Source of the DNA: Rhodamnia argentea
Lineage: Eukaryota; Streptophyta; Magnoliopsida; Myrtales; Myrtaceae
DNA length: 64,000 nt
Assembly: GCF_020921035.1 (NCBI RefSeq)
Contig: NC_063154.1
Span: 18,511,861 to 18,575,860 of the forward strand
Reading direction: 5' to 3'
A model generated the notes under the pieces. It saw nothing but the letters and a program-made list of their open reading frames with translations. It was not told the origin of the DNA and did no database searches. Made by a program: the position numbers and the translations under genes. Positions 11,236 to 24,011 of the stretch are shown in pieces (position 1 is the stretch's first letter; each line of letters opens with the position of its first letter).

Positions 11236-12927
11236 ATGGGGGTTGCGGTATCTAAACTTGCAAAGCGGTTTCTAAAGAAGAGCGCGCTGAGGATACTGAT
11301 GGTGGGTCTTGATGCTTCGGGCAAGACGACCATCCTACACAAGCTGAAGTTAGGCGAAATCGTCACGACGATGCCAACCATCGGTATGCACACCATCCAT
11401 CAACGATGACGACCTTTTGGTCTTACTTTTTCTTAATCAAAGTCTTTTACTGGCAATATCTAATCTAACTTCACCACACATCTTTAAGCACGCTTTGTTT
11501 TGTGCCAATCTCTGAAATTTACATAATGACACAGTGAAATCGAAAGCAGTGATAGATGGGAGCACAAATATGCCAAGACGCTAGTAAATTACGAAAAGGG
11601 AAAACTGTGAATCTTTTCATAGCGAGTGCAGGATAGTCATCATCTGTTATAATTCTCTACTGGGCAGGTTTCAACGTAGAGACGGTAGAGTACATGGATG
11701 TCAATTTTAATGTTTGGGATATTGGAGGACAGGACAAGGTAACGCGACTTCTGTCTTTAAATGTTCAGTCATGTTTGCGTTTGCTATAGATTCTGAAGCC
11801 GTAGAAGATATATTCCCGTTGCGTGATTAGAGCATCTCACCTGGGTAAAACAGAGTACTAAGCACCTAGTACTCACAAAATGCCATCGGCGACTTATAAA
11901 CGCGATCACCTTCACCTTGGCATAAAATTCCCAAACCTACACGGGCTCCATAATGAGTACGCGCACGAGGCACCCGAACATCTAGTGATCAAGTGAGGCA
12001 CGAGTGGACGCGGATGAACAAATGGTCGACAAGTGCCTACTTTTAAGAGGCTGGGGGATGAAAATCTGGTCCAAGAATCATCAAACGTTTTTCCATGGAA
12101 GTGTTGTTTTATGTCATAATCACATATTGCGCTAGGAAAGCCCTCTCTTGGCCACCATGTCCTTGACTGAAAGATTTCGAGTATGGTACCTTCTTTTCGA
12201 ACTCAGTTGCATGCTTTAGTTGATATGGAGACTCCCGCGTACCAGATCCGGCCTCTGTGGAGACACTATATCCAGAACACACAAGGACTCATCTTTGTGG
12301 TTGACAGCACTGACAGAGAGCGAATCGGCGAAGCTCGCAGCGAGTTGCATCAGATCCTAAGTGAGGTTAGTCAGTAGGTCATATGTATATGCATTGTTTT
12401 AAGACAATCGCAATAGTAGTTCTGTTATCATCCTCTGCGTTTCATTGATGCTGCTAGTCTTCACCATTTGAAAGCGGAACGCCCTCAAGGGGATTTGGAA
12501 TGGAGCAATGGCCTGGTTGTTGTCAATGAGCTAACAGGCAGAGTTAAGGTCTCCAGGCCTTGGCATTGCGTTAAAATTAATGGCATGTCACAGCGAAATC
12601 TTTTTCTTTGGCAGAAGGAATTGGGTGACGCAGCTCTTCTTGTATTTGCCAACAAGCAAGACCTGCCAAACGCTATGCACGTCACAGAAGTCGCTGACAA
12701 ACTCGCCCTACATTCAATCGGTCAGCGTCGCTGGTAAGCCTTAGCTTCGTCGTTCACTGAAGACAAAGGCTCTGCAGGAGTTACGGATCGGTTTCGGACT
12801 CAACTGTTGTTGTCTAAGATAAATATATTTGTTCAGGTATATACAGGGCACATCTGCGACCTCTGGACAGGGACTCTACCAAGGCCTCGATTGGCTGCAT
12901 AACAACATCCCCGGCAAGGCCGTGTAG
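11236..12927 (+). CDS. ADP-ribosylation factor GTPase, ARFB1-like (5 exons, 182 aa)
   Basis: Exons 11236-11383, 11668-11738, 12246-12365, 12615-12733 and 12837-12927 all have GT-AG borders and join in frame to 182 residues, the usual ARF length. Motifs in order: Gly2 for N-myristoylation with a basic, amphipathic N-terminus ([16 protein letters not shown]); P-loop GLDASGKT (24-31); switch I PTIGF (47-51); switch II WDIGGQ with the catalytic Gln71; NKQD (126-129); and the late [17 protein letters not shown]. ARFs cycle between GTP and GDP on membranes and recruit coats and effectors in vesicle traffic. All nucleotide-binding motifs are intact. The lysine-rich start, EVVTT-like EIVTT and short C-terminal tail resemble plant ARFB1 more than class I ARF1, but the subclass is my judgement. 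The long intron 2 (about 500 bases) has no coding content. Confidence 0.93.
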
Positions 12928-13230
12928 AAGGGTCTCTTGCTTGATTCTTCAGCAGCAGAGAACGGATTAACGAATGGAATCTACGCTTCATCTTTCTCGA
13001 GCCATGCACTCAGAACTACAGGCCATCCTTTTTAGCAAACTGGACTTCCAAGACGTCATCACACCTCAAAGTGTGAGTTTAGCAGAAGTAAGAATCAATT
13101 CTTTCTTCGGTTGGGGTCATCGTAATTGGGCCGTAGCGATAGTTGTAAACTGTATCCTGCGTTCTGTCTTGCATATGGTGGCAAACGAATACCAAAAGTT
13201 CCAACAGTTCAATGAATGCCCAAATATTTA

Positions 13231-14203
13231 GGCTCCGTTTGTTTCGTGAAAAATGTGACAATTTTGGAAAATATTTTCTAGAAAGTCATTTTTCAGGAAA
13301 ATGATCATTTTTTTTCGGTGTTTGGTTGAAACCTAAAAATATAATAGAAAATGTTTTCCGACGTTTGGTTGGTAAATATTTTTTTCTTTTATTTTCTTCC
13401 TTCATTCTATTGTTTTCGCCGTGCACTCAAACATTCCAAACCAAATTCCTGGAGGGATTTCAACATTTCAAGCCCGGTCACGCGGACAGTGGCCCAATCC
13501 AAGGGCCTCCAACATTCCAAATTGCTTTTGTTGCTGCAACGCCGGTCATCACAACCTTGCCGCTGCCGTCGCACGATCCCCTCTTCCCACAGAAGACGAT
13601 GCGGCGATTGTCGAAGCGAAGGTCGGAGGAGAGACCAGACTCCACAATCGGCAAGATCGAAGAAGTCATCATGATCAAAAGAGGAGGAGGACGACGGGGA
13701 TGTGGAGGCGTTGTCGTCAGCAAAGGACCGATTGGCCGCTCGTCTTTGCCGTCGTCGTCATTAAAGGGAACTTGTGCCGAATCGGTATCGACGGGCTCTT
13801 CCTTCTGCGGTGGCTGGATGAATTCGGTGGCGATTATGGTGGATTTTCAGAGAGAAAGGGGCAGGGGAGTGTGATTATTTTCTGCATGGAGAGTGAGGGA
13901 TCGAAGTAATTTAAGAGAGAGAGAGTGGAAGGAGCGAAGAACTTGGGGGAGGAAGGGATTTTAGAGAGAGAGCGGAAGGAGCCAAGAACTTTAGGGAGGT
14001 ATTGTCTTGAGGAAAAGGATGGGAGAACGCGTCAGATAGGATTTCCGCTTTTTAGAAACGGAATTCATTTTCCTCAATTCTAGAAAGATATTTTTCGTTG
14101 ATCGGAAAATATTTTCCTTGGCCGTTCATTTTCCACACCCCAAACGCAAGAAAATGAGGAAAAATTTTTCCTAAAAGATATTTTTCATGAAACAAACAAA
14201 GCC
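13231..14203. mobile_element. Harbinger/Tourist-type MITE with GC-rich interior
   Basis: The ends are inverted repeats: GGCTCCGTTTGTTTCGTG at the left and CATGAAACAAACAAAGCC at the right, continuing inward as related GGAAAATATTTTC-type blocks. TTA flanks both sides (13228-13230 and 14204-14206), the 3-bp TWA target duplication of PIF/Harbinger. The 973-bp element fills the gap between two convergent genes. Its interior (about 13490-13870) is GC-rich and codon-like in several frames on both strands but has no recognisable product. It may be captured gene DNA (inference). Confidence 0.8.
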
Positions 14204-14629
14204 TTAGTGTAAGTTCATCTATCATTGGCCCAATTTTGTCAGCTTAGAAGATTTTTGCCAATCCATCATTGAATCCCTAACACATCCCACAAAATGCATC
14301 TTTTCTCATACAGACACCCAGAGATTTCTTTATGAAGAATCTGAGTTGAAATGATCTGAATCAGAATGGGATAGGCACTTCAAAACGTTCAGAAGTAGAG
14401 ATCATACCGCAAAGTCAGGACTATGGTCTTTTCTGTACAGCACTTCCAGATGACATAGACTTGCGTCTAGGTGGAAGCAAGCGCGCCCGCTCATTTCAGT
14501 AGTCATCATCCCCAAAATAAGGAAAACCGCAATCAGGCGATAGGCAAATTCTACCATCCCACACATGCATCATTTTACTTTCATCATCAGAGGCGACCAA
14601 AAGATCTTCCCTGGCAATGAGACCTGGAT

Positions 14630-16660
14630 TTAGATCTCCATTGATTGATCGGCAGAAGCCGCCTTTGATTTCTTGCTTTTCCTCTTCTTTCCTCCAGTTT
14701 TATTCTTCTTCTTGGGTTTCTCATCCAGAACAGGTTGTGTGCTCTCTAAGTGCCGTTGAATTGAAGCCAGTGGATTTGATTGGAAAGCCGGGTGATTAAG
14801 GACTGTACTCAACTGTTTCCCTTCCTTCAATCTGGAACGGAGGAAATTGAAATGACCGCTACTTACCATACAACTCAGCTTGAAAAGAGTAATCCTGAAA
14901 TATGATATTTTAGGCGGTTTAATAGAGCAGTGCAAAACACTTACATTAGCTTCCCCCTAGATCTGCAACTCAGCTTGAACTCAGCGGGTGGACACAATTG
15001 CTTGGTCTCTGCCTCAGGAAGGAACTCGGAGAGGGTGGAGAGGTCATATGCTTTCAACTTTTTTTGCCGACTTCTCAATTTCTTCTTCTGTCATAACAAT
15101 ACAAATCTCTTAGCAGGCATCCCTTGATTTTTAAGCACTGTATTCACCTTGCAGAGAGCATTTAACCAACAATGCATCATCTAGTCAAGCATTACATCAT
15201 GTATGCCCTAACTAACGAGCAGATATTAATCTATCTAGCTACCACAATCCAACGAGAATCAAGTCATTGTTGGGTTTCCATGAGGAGATACGTGTTCTTA
15301 GCGTTCAAAGCTCCTATTTTCTAGTGAGTCCAAAAACTGTACAGGATGGGAAGAATAAGATAAAATAACTAAAACACGAGGGCCTTGATTGGGTTAAGAT
15401 CAATGGCACAAAAACCTATCTTTGGCAATAGCACCAGAAGGGTTTCAGCAAAATATATCCTATTAGCAGCTTCATCTAGCAAATTCTCTTCTAACGCTCC
15501 ATGCTTCTTCATTATTCTATCACTCAGACCTGCTCGTCACTCAACCTCTACAGAAGCAAGCTATGACATGCATCCAAGATAATAAAATTAGTCTTTGCTT
15601 TACACATAACATGGTTCTAGACTTAAAAAGGAGAAGACATCACAACGGAAACAAGCAACAGTTTCCAAGTCAAGTTGGGTTAGCAGTAGATTAATGAAGA
15701 AAAGACATTGATTACAATCAAAGTGAAAAAGCCGACTGCAGCATACATATTGCAATTTACGTGATTAAACTGACATGAATAATCGAGCAACAAAGCTTCT
15801 ATTAGAAACCGGTCATGGGACGACCATCTCTTTTTTGTTTGGATGTTGCCCTTTCGTCTTTCACTCACAGAAAAAGGAAATAGAGCAGCCCGCTATCCAT
15901 CCAATTGTTCCAACCAAAATACACGAGTCATTCCGTATTGTTCACAGACCCGATGTGCGAAGAATAATGAACCACAGCGAAGAACTCAAACACCTTCACA
16001 ATCATATCCCTTAGTAATCATTCTCCGAATGCCGAAATTTTACACTTATCCGAAAACACATGTAAACGACAACACGAGGAGCACGTGTTCACACATATAT
16101 AAGCAACCAGACCCAACAAAGCAGGGGTTAGAAGATCATAACAAGAAGGTGTCATGTCAAGAAGAAGTGATAAAGCAAATTGGGGCATGAGTGGACAGAA
16201 ACTCGCCTTGCCAATAGCACTTTTCGCACCCAAAGAAGCAACAGTATCCCTAACCTCTGTATCAAAGCAAAAGAAAGGGCTTCACTTCACAAATGATCAC
16301 AACCCCAACAAAACGAAAAGAAAGAAAACACATTGCATATTCCATCACAGAGACAAAACATCCCGCTCATCCGTCAGCTAAATTACCACAACGATCAACG
16401 TAATTCTCATGAATCCCCCCCTAAAAGAAGGGAAAAAATCATCAAATTCTCATCCAACCAAATGGAAGAACGGGCTGAACATTACTGGCATAGAACTGGA
16501 GCTTCTTCTCGAACTTGCGATCAGCTTTGGCCGCTAAATCCGACCTGCAATCGATGCTCAAACGCGAAGAAATCGCAACCATCAACACACGCCAACGATG
16601 TCTCGGAATGCACCGGAGCATCGGAAAATCAGGAACTCACCGAGAGCCCGGCTTGCCCAT
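14630..16660 (-). CDS. SLX9: Ribosome biogenesis protein SLX9-like (5 exons, 157 aa)
   Basis: Minus-strand exons 16660-16641, 16544-16486, 16256-16207, 15087-14945 and 14831-14630 join in frame to 157 residues. In order: MGKPGSRSDLAAKADRKFEK; KLQFYAKVRDTVASLGAKS; the basic block KKKLRSRQKKLKAYDLSTL; SEFLPE; KEGKQLSTVLNHPAFQSNPL with SIQRHLESTQP; and a Lys-rich tail ending SMEI. This is the plant SLX9-like family, which acts in the nucleolus in small-subunit rRNA processing and has strong nuclear localisation signals. Exon 1 has only 20 bases. The third intron begins GCGAGT, not GT; the reading frame (IGK/KKKL) requires this, so it is a GC-AG intron. A 5' untranslated exon probably lies further upstream near 16806-16990, ending at CCCAAAG/gtatgg. 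The gene converges on the ARF gene. Confidence 0.9.
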
Positions 16661-17174
16661 GATTGCGAATCCCCTGAGCCTTTCCCAGAGCGACCAACGC
16701 TTGCCTTTTCCACTTGGGACCCAAAATTGAAGAACACGGCGTTCAATTAGCATCCCCAAGAACGGAAAACTACGGATTTGGAGCTACTCTGAGGCGAATG
16801 CCATACCTTTGGGAAGAGAAGTCGCCGGCAAAAGTTTTTGAGCTTCCAATCTGTTGCAGTGGTGGTGCGAAGTTGCTAGCAAGAGGTTGAAGACGACCCA
16901 AGGACGGCGGAAGAGCGGAGCGGGACTACGCTTTGTTACGGAAGCTCTAATTTGTTCGGTGTTGCAGTAATATATTTCCCTTTTTTTCATATATAATTTC
17001 CCTTCTAAAGAAAATCTTTCAGATTAATGCTACAAAAAATCTTAGATGTTTGGATCAGCACGAACTTCAAACTAGTATATCTATGACAAGTCTACTCAGA
17101 TATAATTTTTAAGTCATCAGAAAACCTCAAACCGATACACAAGTGACACATTTATCATACGTTAATTTTAGTTA

Positions 17175-18164
17175 TAGGGGTCAAATTGGTGGGTCGAGTT
17201 GGGTCGGGTCCGGGTTCGATCAAATATGATCCAATTTATATTGACACATTTAATCCGTTTTGACTTATTTTTATACATTACAAATTTTATGACCTATAAC
17301 TGACCCAACATATACCCGACTCTATACGTATAATTTAAATACTTATATTTTTAACTAAATGATTAAAAATAAATTTAAAAAATGTAAAAATCATTTCGCC
17401 GACCGCCCGTTGCCACCTGCCTCCCGCCGCAGCACACCGCCACCGCTTGCCCGGCCGCCACCCGCCATGCTCTCGCCGTTGTTGTGGGGTCCTTGTTCTA
17501 AGAGACGGGGAAGCCGTGGAGCTGTCTGCCTTGCATAGCCTGAAGCAGCAGAAGCCTCCGACAGGGCCTCGGGGTGCTTCCAATGCCCCGGATAGGGACC
17601 GCTTCACATACATCTTCCCAAAATACAAATGAACATCTTTCGTGCTCTTATACGCAGTCCTCAAATGTTGGAGATATGTTCGATTATGCGAGAAACATTA
17701 GTTTCTTGAATTGACACCCCTGTTTATAAGAAGGTGGGGATGCAATGCCCAGGATCAAACCTGGTTGACTATTATTACAAGGGAATGTGTGCAGAAATTT
17801 CTCTATCAATCATGTGCACGGTCGTGATAAGCTCGACTAACCGCGCAGTGGCCAGGCAGGCGAGAGGGCGGCGGCGGCGACGAGTTGGTGGGCAGGCGGT
17901 GGGCCGGCACACGAGAGCCGGTAGCGCAGGCGGGGGACCACGGCGCACGGGCGGTTGGTGGCGATTTACAAGTGAATAAAAGTAATCTTGCAAAACTAAG
18001 GATCACGGATAGAAAATGGGTTGAGTTAAAACCTATATTTGATTAGGCTTTATAGGCCTAAACTCATATTTGACACATTTTTAAATTTGTTTGAACTCAT
18101 ATTTGACCCAAATGAATAAAAGTGAGTTAAAAAGGTAGGTCAATGACTCATATGGACACCTCTA
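17175..18164. mobile_element. hAT-like non-autonomous element, GC-rich core
   Basis: The left end reads TAGGGGTCAAATTGG and the right end ATGGACACCTCTA, an imperfect version of the hAT TAGGGGTGTCAA terminus. Both outer arms carry tracts such as 'gggtcgggtccgggttcg' and 'tttgacccaa'. The inner parts (about 17395-17470 and 17850-17970) are GC-rich and roughly inverted copies of each other. I found no convincing 8-bp target duplication. The core (about 17530-17660) can be read on the minus strand as a short protein-like piece (HLYFGKMYVKRSL) of unknown origin. Confidence 0.5.
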
Positions 18165-18314
18165 ATTTCTGTCAAGTTTTATCACGAAATTGATGAGATA
18201 GATGGCATATGATAATAACTCAGTTCACATAACAAAGATAAAAGTGTGCTCAATCGATGGCAATGAAGGAGTATGCTCGATGAAGAGGAAGACTAATAAG
18301 GACCAAAGTGCTCT

Positions 18315-18335
18315 AAGAGAGAGAGAGAGAGAGAA
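18315..18335. repeat. (GA)n microsatellite
   Basis: Short uninterrupted GA run in repeat-rich intergenic DNA. Confidence 0.9.
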
Positions 18336-18913
18336 GCCCAATTTGTTGTAAAATTAGGGCTAATTGAGAAAATAAATAGAGAGTTATAAATTTTCGTGTG
18401 AGCTAACGGAAGATAGATGTGTGATATGTGTATCGGTTTAAGATTTTTAATGACTCAAAAATTAATTTGCGATAAATTTGTCATATTGGTTCTAGTTTAG
18501 GATTTTTAGAGATCCAAAAAAAATTTGTCTATAAATTCATCACAAGTGTACAAATTTGAAATTTTCCGACTCATTTTTTTTTCTATCATATCTCTAACTC
18601 TCTTTTCTCTCGACTTTTTTGCTCGCCTCTTTAGAGAGGGAGAGAGTCGAACTCTGCACCCGTGATACTAACACCCCACCTCCCAATCCCTTTGCCCCGT
18701 TGGATTAACTTAAAATCTTATGCTGCTCAGGGAAAAGATTTTCAGCTTTCTCATAACAAAAATAAAAAAAAGGAGTTTTCTAATTTTACTTCTTTTGTCT
18801 TTGGAAATATGATAGAAAATTCATGAACTAGGGGAAGCCGACTCAGTTTGGCTTTAAGATAATGAGACATAAACACGTGCGTTGCACGGAAATATCTATA
18901 TAACTATATAATA

Positions 18914-19455
18914 TGAAAAAATTATCAAAAAAATCTTAAATTTATAATAATTGTGTCGATCGGTCTTAATTTTTTTTTTTTTACCAATTCAGTCTTAAAC
19001 TTTTTGTATTTATGTCAATTCAGTCTATCCGATTAATTTTGGCTAGAAATCACCGACGTGGCGTTCTTTGCACCGACGTGGCAATTTTTAATTATATTTT
19101 TTTATTTTTTATTTTTCTTTTTCTTTTATTTTTTTGGGTTTTATTTTTTTTCTTACCTATCTTCTTCAATCTCCAGCCATTGACTCGCCTGCATCGTAAA
19201 GCTCGCCCTTGCTAGTGGCTGGCGAGTCGCTAGACCTTGGCGGCGGCTGGAGGTTGAAGAAGATTGGGAAGAAAAAAAATAAAATCAAAAATCAAAAAAG
19301 ATAATATTAAAAATTGCCATGTCAATTCCGATAGCGCCACATCAACGATTTTCAGCCAAAATTAGCTAAATGGATTGGCTTTGCACGATCGCAAACGGTT
19401 TAAAGTTGAATTAACGCAATTACAATTGATTTAGGACTTTTTTTTTTTTTTGCAT
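18914..19455. mobile_element. MULE-like palindromic MITE
   Basis: The long arms are inverted copies: 'caattcagtcttaaacttt' and 'attttggctagaaatcac' on the left, and 'gattttcagccaaaattagc' and 'aaagttgaattaacgcaatt' on the right. The GC-rich centre (about 19160-19270) reads 'ctccagccattgactcgcc' and 'ggcggcggctggaggttgaag', itself a palindrome. The same family recurs at 37622-38243, 44265-44500 and 45780-46853. The arms contain 'ccgacgtggc' phrases on both sides of the centre. Confidence 0.7.
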
Positions 19456-22400
19456 TAATTTAGTGGACGGACTTCATATTTTAATTGAAGAGCGTTAATA
19501 TCATTATTTGGAGGAGCATGTTCACTTTGCTTTCTTTTGTATCTTCATAAGTCCGTCTTCCGTCCGCAATCGACCATTCCCTCGTTTGGCAGCACAATCA
19601 CTCCGGCCAATTGGCAACGGTCGGATCTCAATTGGAACCTCCAACTTTAGCAAAACTATGTCTCTATTAAAATGGAAAAAAAAATTACTAAATCTCTATT
19701 ATTTAGGGCTTCCAATTTAAATGGCAATTCAACACGATTAGTCTATGCCAGTAGAATCCCACATGCACACATGTACAAGCAACAAACAAGTTTTTTAGTG
19801 AGTCGATCGATTGATTTTGAATTTTTATGTGTAGAAAGAACTGGACCGACGTAAAATAGTAGCACAACTATATGAACGATAGCGGTGGAAGTGTTAGGAT
19901 TGAAATGCACCTAAGTTGCATTTAGACAGACGTGAATTGTCGGAGAGTGCACGGGTGGCCATGCATTAGTGACCTAGAGTTGATGAATCAAACATTAATT
20001 TCGCTATAGATTGTAGATACACGTTATGGAGTAGACATACATTAATGAATTAATGCATCCAAATTATTGTTTGACATAACAAACTAGATATGGTTAAGTA
20101 TACCTTATTGTCCTAGTTTGTCACTTACTTAGCCGTTCATACGATTCACCAAGCAGCTAAAACGAAGGACTACCTCAAACAAAGATAGGGCTAAACCTAA
20201 GATCGCCATGTGGAAATATTTCATTGAAAGGTAAATAGGGTCTGAAAAGATTTGAACTCGAAATCTCTTGTTATGATACCATGTAAGATTTTGTCGGACA
20301 ATCGCCAACTGTTCTAAAAATGTAAGCTTTTTAGATAAAAATTGGTTTAATATTTAAATATTATATCATTTGAAAGGGAGAAAAAAAACACAAGAAAAAG
20401 ACCAAGAAGGACATAATTAGGACCTAAGGCCTGCAATGGATTTTGCGCATGTTCTAATAATTAATAACCTAATTAAGAATTAACTTTTCTTGTTTTTGTT
20501 AGGAAAAAGAAAAGAAGCATGTTGGTGAAAAAACGCGAACAGAAATAATTGAACTCGGTATAAGAATTGAATATAAGGAGCTATATTTGAATTTTCGACC
20601 TAATTAATCTCTCTAAAGATGCACGCAAACCGCACAGTTTATGCGTATCGAGTAAAACTCCACTCGTAGGATAACGAAATCGGGTCTGACATGATTATTA
20701 ATCTATAAAATTGGACCCATTAATGGAGGACATAGCGAAAAAAAAAAACGTGGACAATGCGGCGCTGACTGATGATAAAATTGTTACAAAATTTGGGGCT
20801 GTTGTATTTGGTACATAAACAATTGTAGAATGTTAGTCTCAAAAGCATCTTTTGACAGCTAATGATACTAGGGTTCGATTTGAACATTTGAAAGCTTACT
20901 GATTCGTATGATTATGTTATTGCCTTTTAATCCGGCCCCGTCTTGACAAGTTGAGATGAGTTTGGTGGAGGATTTTTTTATTAATCCCCCCGACATCATC
21001 ACTGATAAATGCCACAAAATTATTAAATGACATAGGAAAATGACGAGACGCCAATGATTTTTTATTTTTTATTTTTTTGGTTCTGTTATAAGCCTGAAAG
21101 TGATCTTTGTCTCCTTAGCTGATTTTGCCAGCTTGCTGCGTAAGAGGTGGGATATACAATAGGCTACAGTCTAACATGAGGGGATCGCATTTGAGATGAG
21201 AGTCGTGTTTGGTAGGGTTTGACCATGTGATTAGTGTTCGATCCGGATGTTAAGAGATTCTATGTTCGTATCGAATGTCTCTCTCTTACAATAATTTTAT
21301 AGGTCACATTTACCTTCTTGTGAGACCGGTGGGCGGTTTGCATGCATTCGAGCGATAAGTCTAACTTAAATGTTCGAATCAATTATAATCAAATCCCTTA
21401 TATACATAATTTGACCAAATTCGGTTGACATGACTATTGGTTGATGCCAAATTATGCAAAATCTGCCGATACTCGCATGGACGTGTGTGGAAAAGTTTAA
21501 ATAACATAGACAATGTTAGAGCATGATATGGACGAAATTTAGTCAATACAAACGACGACATGTGTGGACGGCTATGCCAGAAGAATTTCATCCATGTCGT
21601 GCTACGACGTTGGTCAATGGCCACGTCAGCTGGATTTAGTCGTATTTGATATTGAAGGGACTTAATTGGAAAATTTATGATAACAGGTGGACTTGATCAA
21701 ACGAATTAAACATACATAGATTCGTTAGAAAAAAAAAAAAGTGGAAGTATATAAACCACAAGCATACCATTTTCCTATAGAAAAATAATTGCAAAGGATT
21801 GTCTTGAAGTTTCTAATCATAGCAATGAAGTTTTTAATGTAAATTAGTGTGGAATTTAAGCTCAATTTCTTTCGCGGAGAATGAAAAATTTAGAAAATAT
21901 TTTCTTAAAAATAATTGCTTATATTGCTTAAAATAATTGATCAATAGAAAAAGATTCCTTATTGACAATAAATTAAGTCAAAATATTTTCTTGAAAGATG
22001 ACAATATTTTCAATCTTTTATTTTTGTCAGCAATATAATCAATTAATTTTCAAAAAATATTTTTAAGTTGTTCATTATTTGAGAAACAATATGAAGAATA
22101 ATTTTCTAACAATAATCTTTTGAAGTAATTAGTCAATGAAAAATATTTTCATTATTTACATTACTTTATGCCTAAATAGTCTCGTGGATAATGAAAATAT
22201 TTTTCATTATCTTTGGAAAAATATTTTTTAAATCATTCATTTTTTGCAAAACAACACATCATTAATTCATCCTTCTCAAATTTATAAAAACTTCATTGAG
22301 ATAAGAACGCCACAAATGTCATAACTTTTTTTTAACTCAATTGAGTGCCACCTTTTTAAGAAATCGTTCACTTAAGTACCATTGGTGATTTCTCTCTCTG

Positions 22401-22756
22401 GAAAATCTGACATGGCATAAATTCATTATATAACACTCGACGTGGCTCGCTGATAAGATGAAATCGGCAATGAGAAGTTAAACCGCGTTGGTTAGATATC
22501 TATTTGAAGAACACTGATTCAATTTTTTTTTTAAAAAAGTTGGGCCAAAATTCTGTCCAAATTGACAAAGTAGATGAAGAGCCCTGACTCTGCTTCCAAC
22601 CTGAAATTGAGAATCCTAGAGCAATCGGTGCAAAGCCCTAACTCAAAAAGAGGTTTTCTTGAACATTCTCTATCACCCTTTATTTATTTCGTCCTCCAAT
22701 GGATTTTAGGCTCTCAGAGGAAGCGCAAGGATAGAGAAGAGGGAGTGACACCATAC
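19456..22756. other. Intergenic, no gene seen
   Basis: AT-rich DNA. At 20220-20290 the minus strand reads 'catggtatcataacaagaga' and 'tcgagttcaaatc', a phrase with tRNA B-box character often seen in plant SINE or LTR debris. About 21860-22260 is a degenerate palindromic MITE full of 'gaaaatattttc' blocks. Short open frames (for example 21379-21624 minus) have no recognisable family. Confidence 0.5.
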
Positions 22757-23025
22757 TAGACATGGCTGGTTCATCTGAACCGGCGGTTCCGATTCCTAGA
22801 AAAGGTGGAACCGGAATCGGAACCGGCCCTTGAAGGGGCTAGTTCCGGTTTGGGTTCGGAGCCGCCGGTTCCCGCGCACAACGGCTCTTTCTCCCTAGGC
22901 TTCCTCTCCTTTTTTTTTTTTTTTTAAATAGTTGGAACCGGCGATTCTAGGCCGGTTCCGGGTTGGAACGGTGGGCCTAGTCAACGGGCTGATTCCGGGC
23001 CCCCAATTCCATTTGGCCATGTCTA
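22757..23025. mobile_element. hAT-type MITE (269 bp) with target duplication
   Basis: Perfect 10-bp terminal inverted repeats, TAGACATGGC at the left and GCCATGTCTA at the right. They are flanked by 8-bp near-identical target sites CACCATAC (22749-22756) and CACCAGAC (23026-23033), 7 of 8 matching. The interior is rich in CCGGTTCCG-type repeats, which fold back. It encodes nothing. Confidence 0.85.
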
Positions 23026-23586
23026 CACCAGACGACGGAGGACGAGCTTCAATATCTTCTAAAAAGCCAAGTTGGATTCAAAAATATAATTTAGAAAGCC
23101 ACGTAGGACGAATTGTCGGAATAAGCACTCAAGTGAACAATTTTATATCGATATATCATTCAAGTAAACAAATAAAAAATTATGACATTCAATTGAGCAT
23201 CATACGAAAGTTATTACATTTCCACAGTTGGTGTCCCCTGACTTTATTTGTCTATATATATTTCTCATCCAACTACTTTTTAAATAGATTAAGTTGCAAA
23301 GTCAACTCGAGTGGGGTCTCAATTTTTGTGTCCCAAAAGAGTAGTCCGATGCTTTGGGTCCATTATTCCTTAGGGCCAGCTGCCCTAACATTGTGACTTA
23401 CAGCTGGTATGATTGGTAAAGCAAATAAAAGATTGAAGGAAGAAAAAAAAGAGTTACCCCACCACTTGAGTCCAGCATTTATTTATTTATTGCGTTTTCT
23501 TTAACGAGAACATAAAAGGAAATTCTAACGAAAAAATAGCATCCAATGATCCTTAAACTTCGAACTTTCTTGTGAGGAGATTAAAG

Positions 23587-24011
23587 GAATAGTGACATAA
23601 ATAGTCATTGAACTTTGATCAAATGTGTAATGTAATATTAAATTTTTAATTTGAGCCATATGATCCTGAACTTTAGCCAAAGATGCAATATAGTCCTTGA
23701 ATTTTAATTTAACCAATACGATCCCTAAATTTTTTAAACATGTTTAACTTAGTCCATGAACTACAAGAAGATATTCAATTTAGTCATTCTATTAATTCAA
23801 GTTCGGGAAGGATATTTGACATTTTCTTATAATTCGGGGACCAAGTTGAACATGTTTTCAAAAGTTCGGAGACCACATTTAATAAATTAAAAGTTCGGGG
23901 ACGACAATACATATTAGGCTAAATTTCAATGATCATATTGGTCAAATTAAAAGTTCAGAAATTACATTACACATTAAGCCAAAGTTTTGGCACCATTTAT
24001 GTCATTTTTTC
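23587..24011. mobile_element. Palindromic MITE, 'gacataaatagtc' family
   Basis: The left end 'tgacataaatagtcattgaac' and the right end 'ggcaccatttatgtca' are inverted copies, and the arms repeat 'aagttcggggac' and 'tagtccttgaattttaa' phrases in opposite orientation. Related copies lie at 32262-32516 and 50283-50680. No coding content. Confidence 0.7.

Noticed and set aside
13326..13909. Plus-strand frames of 182 and 162 codons
   Set aside because: They lie within the Harbinger-type MITE, overlap each other in different frames and have no domain; treated as part of the element.
20220..20290. Possible tRNA-derived SINE head
   Set aside because: A B-box-like phrase is present but no A box, cloverleaf or defined 3' tail could be found.
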